This document shows positions 49,308 through 56,830 of a stretch of DNA of 64,000 nt, in pieces. This DNA comes from DASZQY01 sp963843565 (GTDB lineage Bacteria; Pseudomonadota; Alphaproteobacteria; Rhizobiales; Kaistiaceae). The notes beneath the pieces are model-generated. The model saw nothing but the letters and a program-made list of their open reading frames with translations, had not been told where the DNA came from and ran no database searches. Location: positions 1,364,001-1,428,000 of the forward strand of contig CAWJKY010000003.1 in the NCBI GenBank assembly GCA_963843565.1. Reading direction: 5' to 3'. Numbering within the stretch: position 1 is the first letter of the stretch; each line of letters opens with the position of its first letter. The translations under genes were made by a program, and so were the position numbers.

Positions 49308-50650
49308 TAGAGTCCCTCCTTCAGGGCCGCGACAAACGCGGCGCGGTCTTCATCCGTATTGATCTCGGTCGAGGCGACCAGAAGCAAGTCTGCCAATTCC
49401 GGCCGGTCCGGCTCGAGCCGCGACACTGGCACGCCGGCCAGCACGCCCTTCGCGGCGAGCTTCTCGACGATCGCAGCCGCATCGCCGGGCACACGCACGG
49501 TGAACTCGTTGAAGAACGAGTCGTTCAAGACGCTTACGCCGGGAACTTCAGAAAGCAATTCAGCCAGCGCCACGGCGTTGGCGTGGTTGAGCGCGGCGAG
49601 ATTGCGCAGGCCCGTCTCGCCGAGCAGAGTCATGTGGATGGTGAACGCCAGCGAGCAAAGTCCTGAGTTGGTGCAGATGTTGGATGTCGCCTTGTCGCGG
49701 CGGATGTGCTGCTCGCGGGTCGAGAGCGTCAGCACGAAACCGCGCCGGCCTTCCGCGTCGACGGTCTCGCCGCAGAGGCGCCCGGGCATCTGGCGGATGA
49801 ACTTCTGGCGCGTGGCGAAGAGGCCGACGTAAGGCCCGCCGAAGGTGAGCGGGTTGCCGATCGACTGGCCCTCGCCCACCGCGATGTCGGCGCCCTGCGC
49901 GCCGGGCGGCTCGATGGCGCCCAGCGCCACGACTTCGGTGAAGACGGCGACCAGGAGCGCACCGACGGCGTGGGCCTTTTCTGCGATAGGAGCGAGGTCG
50001 GTCAGGTGGCCGTAGAACGACGGGGACTGGACCACGACGCAAGCCGTCTCCTCGTCGATCGCGGCGAGGATGTCCTCGGCGCCCGTCGGGTCGGGGGGAA
50101 GCGCCGTCACGGTGTCGCCGGCCATGCGCGTAACGGTCTCGACGGTGCCGCGGTATTGCGGGTGCAGACCGCCGGACAGCACGGCTTTGCGCCGCTTCGT
50201 CACCCGCTCGGCCATCAGCACGGCCTCCGCCGTGGCGGTCGAGCCGTCGTACATGGAGGCGTTGGCGACCTCCATGGCGGTGAGGTTGGCGACCTGGGTC
50301 TGGAACTCGAACAGGTACTGGAGCGTCCCCTGGGAGACCTCCGGCTGATAGGGCGTGTAGGAGGTCAGGAACTCGGAGCGCTGGATGAGGTGATCGACGC
50401 TCGCCGGGACATGATGGCGGTAGGCGCCGGCGCCGACGAAGAACGGCACCGAGCCGGCGGCGACGTTGCGGGCGGCCATGGCGCCCAGCGCGCGCTCCAC
50501 CTCGATCTCGCTCTTCGTGGTCGGCAGGTCGGGCGGCGCCGCCAGCCGCTTGTCCTTCGGGACATCGGCGAACAGGTCGTCGACGGAGGCGACGCCGATG
50601 CGGGCGAGCATGTCGGCGCGGTCTTCGGGGGTGAGCGGCAGGTAGCGCAT
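49307..50650 (-). CDS. gcvPA: Glycine dehydrogenase (decarboxylating) subunit 1
   Basis: A 447-residue subunit of the two-part P-protein. It begins MRYLPLTPEDRADMLARIG, with SYTPYQPEVSQGTLQYLFEFQTQV, NASMYDGSTATAEA and GEGQSIGNPLTFGGPYVGLF, all typical of GcvPA. It forms the alpha2-beta2 enzyme with GcvPB. It lies 21 bp after gcvH; an unknown gene separates it from gcvPB. Confidence 0.96.
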   Translation of the reverse strand: MRYLPLTPEDRADMLARIGVASVDDLFADVPKDKRLAAPPDLPTTKSEIEVERALGAMAARNVAAGSVPFFVGAGAYRHHVPASVDHLIQRSEFLTSYTPYQPEVSQGTLQYLFEFQTQVANLTAMEVANASMYDGSTATAEAVLMAERVTKRRKAVLSGGLHPQYRGTVETVTRMAGDTVTALPPDPTGAEDILAAIDEETACVVVQSPSFYGHLTDLAPIAEKAHAVGALLVAVFTEVVALGAIEPPGAQGADIAVGEGQSIGNPLTFGGPYVGLFATRQKFIRQMPGRLCGETVDAEGRRGFVLTLSTREQHIRRDKATSNICTNSGLCSLAFTIHMTLLGETGLRNLAALNHANAVALAELLSEVPGVSVLNDSFFNEFTVRVPGDAAAIVEKLAAKGVLAGVPVSRLEPDRPELADLLLVASTEINTDEDRAAFVAALKEGL

Positions 50651-50671
50651 GGCGGGTGTCCGGTCGGGATG

Positions 50672-51043
50672 TCAGATCGTCTGGAGGAAAGCCTGGTAGG
50701 CGTCGATATCCATGAGCGCCTCGACGTCCTTCGGGTCGGCGACCTTGATCTTCACGAACCAGCCGCCGCCTTCCGGGTCGGAGTTGACGACGCCCGGCCC
50801 GTCGGCCAGCGCCTCGTTGACGGCGACGACTTCGCCGGCGACCGGCGCATAGACCTCGCTTGCCGCCTTCACCGACTCCACGACCGCGGCCTCGGCGCCT
50901 TTGGCGAGTTGCTTGCCGACCTCGGGGAGTTCGACAAAGACGATGTCGCCGAGCTGCTCCTGGGCGTGGTCGCTGATGCCGACGGTGGCGGTGTCGCCCT
51001 CGAGGGTGATCCACTCATGGTCTTTGGTGTAACGCGTGCTCAT
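50672..51043 (-). CDS. gcvH: Glycine cleavage system H protein
   Basis: A 123-residue carrier protein with a lipoyl domain: HEWITLEGDTATVGISDHAQEQLGDIVFVELPE, and the lipoylated lysine in VESVKAASEVYAPVAGEVVAVN. It shuttles the aminomethyl group between GcvP and GcvT. It lies 17 bp after gcvT and 21 bp before gcvPA. Confidence 0.97.
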   Translation of the reverse strand: MSTRYTKDHEWITLEGDTATVGISDHAQEQLGDIVFVELPEVGKQLAKGAEAAVVESVKAASEVYAPVAGEVVAVNEALADGPGVVNSDPEGGGWFVKIKVADPKDVEALMDIDAYQAFLQTI

Positions 51044-51060
51044 CGCCGATTTGCTCCTGG

Positions 51061-52227
51061 TCAGGGGGTCCTGCGGACGTAGCGGTGGGGAACGAACGGA
51101 AGCGGCGCGACCGTGGCGCCTTGCGCGCGGCCGCGGACGGATACGGTGAGTTCGGTGCCGGCGGCGGCGTGGGCCGGGTCGACGTAGCCAAGCGCGATCG
51201 GGCGGCCCAGCGTCGGAGCGAAGCCGCCGCTGGTGACGCGGCCGACGACCCGATCGCCGGCGCGGATCTCGGCGCCCTCGCGGGCGGGCGCGCCCTCGAC
51301 CAGCAGGCCGACCCGTAGGCGCGACGGACCGTCAGCGAATTCCTTGAGGATGCGTGCGGCACCAGGGAAATCGGCCGCCTCGCGGCGCCGCTTGGCGACG
51401 GCGAAACGCAGGTCCGCCTCGACCGGCGAGGTGGTCTCATCGAGGTCGTGACCGTTGAGCGGCAGCCCCGCCTCGAGCCGAAGGGAGTCGCGCGCGCCGA
51501 GGCCGATGGGCTTCACCCGCTGGTCGGCAACCAGCCGCTGCCAGAAGGCATTTGCCGCGTCGGCGGCGATGAGGATTTCAAACCCGTCCTCGCCGGTATA
51601 GCCGGTCCGCGAGATGATGAGATCGGTGTCCTCGTAGTCGAAGGCGCCGCAGGTCATGAACGTCAATTCGGTGGCCGCCGGCACGAGATCGGCCATGACG
51701 GCGGCGGCTTCGGGGCCCTGCAAGGCGAGCAGACCGCCGTCGTCGGCACGCATGAGCTTCGCCTTGCCGGCGGCGGCCTTTTCGATGCGGGCGAAATCGC
51801 CGTCCTTGGTGCCGGCGTTGACGATGATGTAGAGCGTGCCCGACCACGCGGGATCGCGCGGGCGCACCACCATCAGGTCGTCGACGATGCCGCCCTCCTC
51901 GTTGAGGAGCAGCGTGTAGCGGACCTGGCCGAGCTTCAGGTTGCGGATGTCGCCGCAGATCAGCGGCTCGATGAGCGCGGCGATCGCCGCGTGGTCGGCG
52001 TCGGCATCGCCCGTCTTGTCGGCAAGCATGAGGAGCGCCGGCCCCATGTGGGAAACGTCGAAGAGGCCGGCGTGCTCGCGCGTCCACTTGTGCTCGGCGA
52101 GGATGCCGGTCGGGTACTGGACCGGCATGGCGTAGCCGCCGAAGGGCACCATGCGGGCGCCAAGCGCGCGATGGGCGGCGGCAAACACCGTTTCGAGCAG
52201 GGGAAGTCTGGATGCCGTCTCGCTCAA
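51061..52227 (-). CDS. gcvT: Aminomethyltransferase (glycine cleavage T protein)
   Basis: A 388-residue enzyme that moves the methylene group to tetrahydrofolate and releases ammonia. Family marks: ARMVPFGGYAMPVQYPTGILAEHKWTREHAGLFDVSHMG, SRTGYTGEDGFEI and ARDSLRLEAGLPLNGHDLDE. It begins with TTG at 52227, preceded by AGGTGA; an ATG inside would remove conserved residues. First gene of the operon, behind the tandem glycine riboswitch. Confidence 0.95.
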   Translation of the reverse strand: MSETASRLPLLETVFAAAHRALGARMVPFGGYAMPVQYPTGILAEHKWTREHAGLFDVSHMGPALLMLADKTGDADADHAAIAALIEPLICGDIRNLKLGQVRYTLLLNEEGGIVDDLMVVRPRDPAWSGTLYIIVNAGTKDGDFARIEKAAAGKAKLMRADDGGLLALQGPEAAAVMADLVPAATELTFMTCGAFDYEDTDLIISRTGYTGEDGFEILIAADAANAFWQRLVADQRVKPIGLGARDSLRLEAGLPLNGHDLDETTSPVEADLRFAVAKRRREAADFPGAARILKEFADGPSRLRVGLLVEGAPAREGAEIRAGDRVVGRVTSGGFAPTLGRPIALGYVDPAHAAAGTELTVSVRGRAQGATVAPLPFVPHRYVRRTP

Positions 52228-52287
52228 CCGTCACCTGTTCTCGTCAGAGTCGGGCTCGCGGCGACGAACGACCGGTCCGTCCCGCGC

Positions 52288-52533
52288 CCCCTCTGTCTGA
52301 GAACCTGAGAGATTTCCCACCGATCTCGTCTGGATCGCTCTTCCGGACGGAAAAGTGCTTCACACTCTTCCTGGAAACGCTCCCTGATCGAAACCTGTGG
52401 CTACTCCTTCGGTGAGCGGGCGAACCCGCCGCTTTCCAGATCGTCGCCGACCGTCCGGTCCTTTTGCCTGAGAGTTTCCGGGGCGGTTGCTCCTTCGGCG
52501 CCGGGCCAACTTGGCCCGGTCTCTCCCGGCGGT
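52288..52533 (-). ncRNA. Tandem glycine riboswitch
   Basis: Two aptamers are read on the minus strand. Aptamer 1 runs about 52533-52451: GGGAGAGACCGG, CGCCGAAGGAGCAACC and CTCTCAGGCAAAAGGACC. Aptamer 2 runs about 52440-52288: CTGGAAAGCGG, CACCGAAGGAGTAGCCAC and AATCTCTCAGGTTCTCAGAC. These are the conserved glycine-aptamer segments, in the cooperative tandem arrangement. The gcvT start follows 60 bp later. Aptamer 2 carries an extra 80 bases between its two core halves. Outside the aptamers the 430-bp gap before the lipoprotein gene holds nothing else I recognise. Confidence 0.93.
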
Positions 52534-52658
52534 CGTGGCAGCTTGCGAGGAAACCCCCGCAAAACCGGCGGGCCGCGACGTCAACCCGCGCGTTCAACAA
52601 TAGGTTGGGCGGGCCCTGAGTCAATCAGCGGCGTGCGGTCTTCCCCCAGCCCTGAGGC

Positions 52659-53264
52659 TCAGGTGGCGGGCTTCTTCGGCCGGCCCTCGTCAAAGCCGAC
52701 ATAGACGATGAGATCGCGGTCGGCGCCGGTCAGCTTCAGGGAGATGTCGTCCACGACCTGCGCGAACGGAGCGGCGTAGTCGGGCGCCTCGACGTCGCCG
52801 ATGACGCGGAAGGCCTTGGAATAGAGCACGCTGTTGTCGCTCTGCTTGACGACCACCACGCGCAGCGTCGCGGCGACCTTGCCGGTGGTCCCCTTGGGGC
52901 CGGCGGCGATGCGGCCGGCGATGCCCGCCTTGATCGCCAGGGTATCCGGGCCGAGGGCGTGACATTCGCGGGCGATATCGGTGATCGAGCCCTGGAAGCG
53001 GATGTAGGCGCCGTCGTCCTCGTGGCCCTTGACGTAGAGGACCAGCGATTCGGTGTCCGGCCTGATCTGGATCGGCGGGCAATAGCCCTGCTTGATGAAG
53101 AGGTCCGCGGAATAGGTCCCGTCGTTCGGCACGGTCGTGACAGCGCTGTCCGGGCCCTTGAAGAGGCCGCCGCCCTTCGTGCAGGACGCCAGCGTGAGCG
53201 CGGACAACGCGACGGCGCACAGCGCCACGACAGATCGACTCGAAAGCCCCATGATTCCCATTCC
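52659..53264 (-). CDS. Putative lipoprotein of unknown function
   Basis: About 201 residues from ATG 53264 (ATG 53255 also possible). The first 30 residues are a lipoprotein signal, VVALCAVALSALTLASC, with the lipobox cysteine. The mature part (TVPNDGTYSADLFIKQGYCPPIQIRPDTESLVLYV, later VAATLRVVVVKQSDNSVLYSKAFRVIGD) looks like a single beta-sandwich. I do not recognise a family. A longer open frame reaches 53567 but its N-terminus would run through the divergent gene's promoter. Likely anchored to the outer membrane. Confidence 0.7.
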   Translation of the reverse strand, partial: GMGIMGLSSRSVVALCAVALSALTLASCTKGGGLFKGPDSAVTTVPNDGTYSADLFIKQGYCPPIQIRPDTESLVLYVKGHEDDGAYIRFQGSITDIARECHALGPDTLAIKAGIAGRIAAGPKGTTGKVAATLRVVVVKQSDNSVLYSKAFRVIGDVEAPDYAAPFAQVVDDISLKLTGADRDLIVYVGFDEGRPKKPAT

Positions 53265-53439
53265 GCGCAATATTGCGGCGTTTCTATAGCAGCGTCGCGC
53301 CGCGCTGGCGACGATGCCGCCGCGCTTGCCGGGGCGGGCCGGCGCCGCTAGGTTCTTCCTGGGGATAACGACCACCCAGACCACCTTTCTTGTCGGGCCG
53401 GGAGGGGCAGGCCGCAGCGGGAGGCGCTTTGCTCGCCTG

Positions 53440-54852
53440 ATGCAATACGTCAGTACGCGCGGGCAGGCGCCGGCGCTTCGCTTCGCCGACGTGCTGCTGG
53501 CGGGTCTTGCCCGCGACGGTGGACTGTATCTGCCCGAAACCTGGCCGCAGCTCTCCGCCGACCGCATCCGGGCGTTTGCCGGGCGCCCCTACGCCGAGGT
53601 CGCCGTCGAGGTGATCCGGCCGTTCGTGGGCGGTGAAATCTCCGACGACGCACTCGCCGAGATGTGCCGGGCGGCCTACGCCACCTTCGATACCCCCGAC
53701 GTCGCCCCCCTCACCCGGCTCGCCGACGACCGCTATGTGCTGGAGCTCTTCCACGGGCCGACGCTCGCCTTCAAGGACGTCGCCATGCAGTTGCTGGCGC
53801 AGCTCATGGACCACGTGCTCGCCAAGCGCGGCGCGCGAGTCACCATCGTCGGCGCGACTTCGGGCGATACCGGCGCAGCGGCGATCGAGGCGTTTCAGGG
53901 GCGCGACAACGTCGACGTGTTCATCCTGTTTCCGGAAGGCCGGGTGACGCCGTTCCAGCGCCGACAGATGACCACGGCGCCGGCTGCCAACGTCCACGCC
54001 ATCGCCATCAAGGGCACCTTCGACGACTGCCAGGCGCTGGTGAAGGCGATGTTCGCCAACGCTTCCTTCCGCGAGCGGGTGGCGCTCGCCGGCGTCAACT
54101 CGATCAACTTCGCCCGTGTGCTCGGGCAGATCGTCTACTACTTCACCGCTGCGGTCGCGCTTGGCGCGCCCGGGCGGCCGGTTTCGTTCACGGTGCCGAC
54201 CGGCAACTTCGGCGACGTCTTCGCCGGTTACGCCGCCAAGCGCATGGGGCTGCCGCTCGGCAAGCTGGTGATCGCCACCAACGTCAACGACATCCTGGCG
54301 CGGGCGCTCAAGACCGGCACCTACGACGTGCGCGAGGTGACGGCGACCACCTCGCCGTCAATGGACATCCAGGTGTCGTCCAACTTCGAGCGGCTGCTGT
54401 TCGAGGCGACCGGCCGCGACGCCGCGGCGGTTGGCGCCATGATGGCGAGCCTCGCCGAGAAGCGCACCTTCACCATTCCCGCCGCCGCGCTTGCCGCGAT
54501 CCGCGCCGATTTCGCCGCCGGCAGCGCCGACGAGGCCGAGGTCGCCCGCACCATCGCGGCAACCGTCGCAGCGACCGGCTTCCTGCCCGACCCGCACACG
54601 GCGGTCGGCCTCGCGGTCGCCGAGCGCTTCACGGAGCCGGGTATCCCCATGGTTGCGCTGGCGACCGCCCACCCGGCGAAATTCGCCGACGCGGTGAAGG
54701 CCGCGACCGGCGCCGAACCCGAGCTGCCGCCGGGATTTGCCGGCATCCTGTCGAAGCCGGAACGGATCGTCACGCTTGCCAACGAGCGCAAGGCCGTCGA
54801 AGAACATATCCTCACCCGCGCCCGCAGCGCCCGAGAAAGCGTAGCTCCATGA
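53440..54852 (+). CDS. thrC: Threonine synthase
   Basis: A 470-residue PLP enzyme converting O-phosphohomoserine to threonine. It starts MQYVSTRGQAPALRFADVL; the PLP lysine lies in HGPTLAFKDVAMQLL; the phosphate loop is VGATSGDTGAAAIEAF; and PTGNFGDVFAGYAAKRMGLP is the family block. The length matches proteobacterial ThrC type 2. ATG 53440 is used; the longer frame begins in the gap. The homoserine kinase gene thrB is 7 kb away in this window. It overlaps the M16 peptidase gene by four bases (ATGA). Confidence 0.95.
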   Translation: MQYVSTRGQAPALRFADVLLAGLARDGGLYLPETWPQLSADRIRAFAGRPYAEVAVEVIRPFVGGEISDDALAEMCRAAYATFDTPDVAPLTRLADDRYVLELFHGPTLAFKDVAMQLLAQLMDHVLAKRGARVTIVGATSGDTGAAAIEAFQGRDNVDVFILFPEGRVTPFQRRQMTTAPAANVHAIAIKGTFDDCQALVKAMFANASFRERVALAGVNSINFARVLGQIVYYFTAAVALGAPGRPVSFTVPTGNFGDVFAGYAAKRMGLPLGKLVIATNVNDILARALKTGTYDVREVTATTSPSMDIQVSSNFERLLFEATGRDAAAVGAMMASLAEKRTFTIPAAALAAIRADFAAGSADEAEVARTIAATVAATGFLPDPHTAVGLAVAERFTEPGIPMVALATAHPAKFADAVKAATGAEPELPPGFAGILSKPERIVTLANERKAVEEHILTRARSARESVAP

Positions 54853-56126
54853 CCGTTCGCCAGTCGCGTCTCCCCTCCGGCCTTACGGTCATCAGCCATG
54901 CGATGGACCATCTGGAGAGCGCAGCGCTGGGTGTGTGGGTCGCCGCCGGTTCGCGCTCGGAACGCGACGACGAGCACGGCCTGTCGCACCTGCTCGAGCA
55001 CATGGCCTTCAAGGGCACCAAGACGCGCTCGGCAATCGAGATTGCTGAGGAGATCGAGGCGGTCGGCGGCGAGGTCAACGCCGCCACCAGCGTCGAGATG
55101 ACCCAGTATTACGCGCGCATCCTCAAGGACGACGTGCCGCTGGCGGTCGACATCCTCTCCGACATCCTGAGCAACTCGGTCTTCGACCCGAAGGAACTGG
55201 AGCGCGAACAGCACGTCATCGTGCAGGAGATCGGCGCCGCCCTCGATACGCCGGACGATCGTGTCTACGACCTGTTTACCGAGGCCGCCTACCCGGGCCA
55301 GCCGATCGGCCGCACGATCCTCGGCACGCCCGAGACGGTCGGATCGGTCGCCTCGCCGAAGCTCGCCCAGTATCTCGAACGGCACTATCGCGGCCCTTCG
55401 CTGGTGCTGGCGGCGGCGGGCAACGTCGACCACGATGCCCTCGTCGCCATGGCGGAAGAAAAGTTCGGGGGTATCGCCCCGACGGCCGGGCCGTCGGCGG
55501 TGGCGGCAACCTATCGCGGCGGCGAGCGCCTCGAACCGCGCGACCACCTTCAGGAGACCCAGGTCCTGATCGGCTTCGAGGGCCGGCCGTACGGCAAGGA
55601 AGGCTTCTACAAGGCGCAGCTGCTCGCCGCGATCCTCGGCGGCGGCATGTCATCGCGCCTCTTCCAGGAGATCCGCGAAAAGCGCGGCCTGTGCTACTCG
55701 ATCTATGCCTTCCACTGGAGCTTCTCCGATTCCGGCCTCTTCGGAATCCACGCCGCCACCGGCCCCTCGGACGTCGCCGAGCTGATGCCGGTGCTGCTCG
55801 GCGAACTGGAGCGCGCCACCCACGACATCACCACCAAGGAGCTCGACCGGGCGCGCGCGCAGCTTCGCGCCGGCCTGCTGATGACGCTGGAGAGCCCGAC
55901 CGGTCGCGCCGGCCAGATCGCCCGCCAGCTTCTCCTGTTCGGGCGTATCATCCCGGTCGACGAACTGGTCCAGCGTGTCAACGCGATCACCGTCGAGGAC
56001 GTGCGCACGCTCGCCAGCGACATCTTCACCGGCAGCCGGCCGACCGTGGCGGCTGTCGGCGGGCTCGACAAGATGATGGATTTCGACAAGGTCGCCGAAC
56101 GTTTCGGTGCATCCGTCGAGGCTTGA
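54849..56126 (+). CDS. M16 family zinc peptidase (processing-peptidase-like)
   Basis: A 425-residue metallopeptidase. The inverted zinc motif HxxEH is HLLEHMAFKGT (residues about 43-53), with the third ligand Glu in the DDRVYD-preceding QEIGAALD region, and the C-terminal R-Y pair expected near SRLFQEIREKRGLCYSIYAFH. It is the alphaproteobacterial relative of the mitochondrial processing peptidase beta subunit. Predicted cytoplasmic or periplasmic with no clear signal peptide. It overlaps thrC by ATGA and ends eight bases before the next gene. Confidence 0.93.
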   Translation: MTVRQSRLPSGLTVISHAMDHLESAALGVWVAAGSRSERDDEHGLSHLLEHMAFKGTKTRSAIEIAEEIEAVGGEVNAATSVEMTQYYARILKDDVPLAVDILSDILSNSVFDPKELEREQHVIVQEIGAALDTPDDRVYDLFTEAAYPGQPIGRTILGTPETVGSVASPKLAQYLERHYRGPSLVLAAAGNVDHDALVAMAEEKFGGIAPTAGPSAVAATYRGGERLEPRDHLQETQVLIGFEGRPYGKEGFYKAQLLAAILGGGMSSRLFQEIREKRGLCYSIYAFHWSFSDSGLFGIHAATGPSDVAELMPVLLGELERATHDITTKELDRARAQLRAGLLMTLESPTGRAGQIARQLLLFGRIIPVDELVQRVNAITVEDVRTLASDIFTGSRPTVAAVGGLDKMMDFDKVAERFGASVEA

Positions 56127-56133
56127 GGCGGCG

Positions 56134-56721
56134 ATGGCGTTTCTGCGCTCCATCTCCAACAACAACGTCAACCCGACGCTGCGCGGCAGCCGGGTGCTGC
56201 TGCGCACGCCGACGCTCGCCGACTTCGCGCAGTGGGCGCGGCTGCGCGAGGACAGCCGCGCGTTCCTGGCGCCGTGGGAACCGATCTGGCCGGCGGACGA
56301 CCTGACCCGCCTCGCCTTTCGCCGGCGGCTTCGCCGCTATCAGCGCGAGGTGCGCAACGGCACCGGCTTTCCGTTCTTCGTCTTCTCGGCCGACGGCGAG
56401 ACGCTGCTCGGCGGGCTGACCATCGCCCACATCCAGCGCGGCGTCACCCAGTCGGCGGTACTCGGCTACTGGATGGGCCGCCCGCACGCCCGCAAGGGAC
56501 TGATGACCGACGCGGTCAAGGCGGTGGTCGGCTTCTGCTTCGAAACGCTCCATCTCAACCGGGTGGAGGCGGCCTGCCTGCCCCACAACGCGGCCTCGAT
56601 CCGCCTTCTTGAAAAGGTCGGATTCTCCCGCGAGGGATACGCCCGCAAGTATCTGTGTATCGACGGGCGGTGGCAGGACCACATTCTGTATGGGCTGGTT
56701 CGCGACGACCCCCGTCCATGA
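56134..56721 (+). CDS. GNAT acetyltransferase (RimJ-like)
   Basis: A 195-residue acetyltransferase resembling ribosomal-protein-alanine N-acetyltransferase RimJ. Evidence: LRGSRVLLRTPTLADFAQWARLREDSRAFLAPWEP, the acetyl-CoA loop GYWMGRPHARKGLMTDAVKAV and CLPHNAASIRLLEKVGFSREGYARKYLCIDGRWQDHILYG. ATG 56134 follows GAGG. Probably co-transcribed with thrC and the peptidase. Confidence 0.9.
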   Translation: MAFLRSISNNNVNPTLRGSRVLLRTPTLADFAQWARLREDSRAFLAPWEPIWPADDLTRLAFRRRLRRYQREVRNGTGFPFFVFSADGETLLGGLTIAHIQRGVTQSAVLGYWMGRPHARKGLMTDAVKAVVGFCFETLHLNRVEAACLPHNAASIRLLEKVGFSREGYARKYLCIDGRWQDHILYGLVRDDPRP

Positions 56722-56830
56722 GCGGCGGCGCCCCGGCCGGCGCGTTAAGCCTGCGCCGGGCAAAGCCTTGTCGCCTCTGACCGATCTCCATAGTAGATTG
56801 ACGAATCGCTCCGCACACTTGGAGGAAGTG

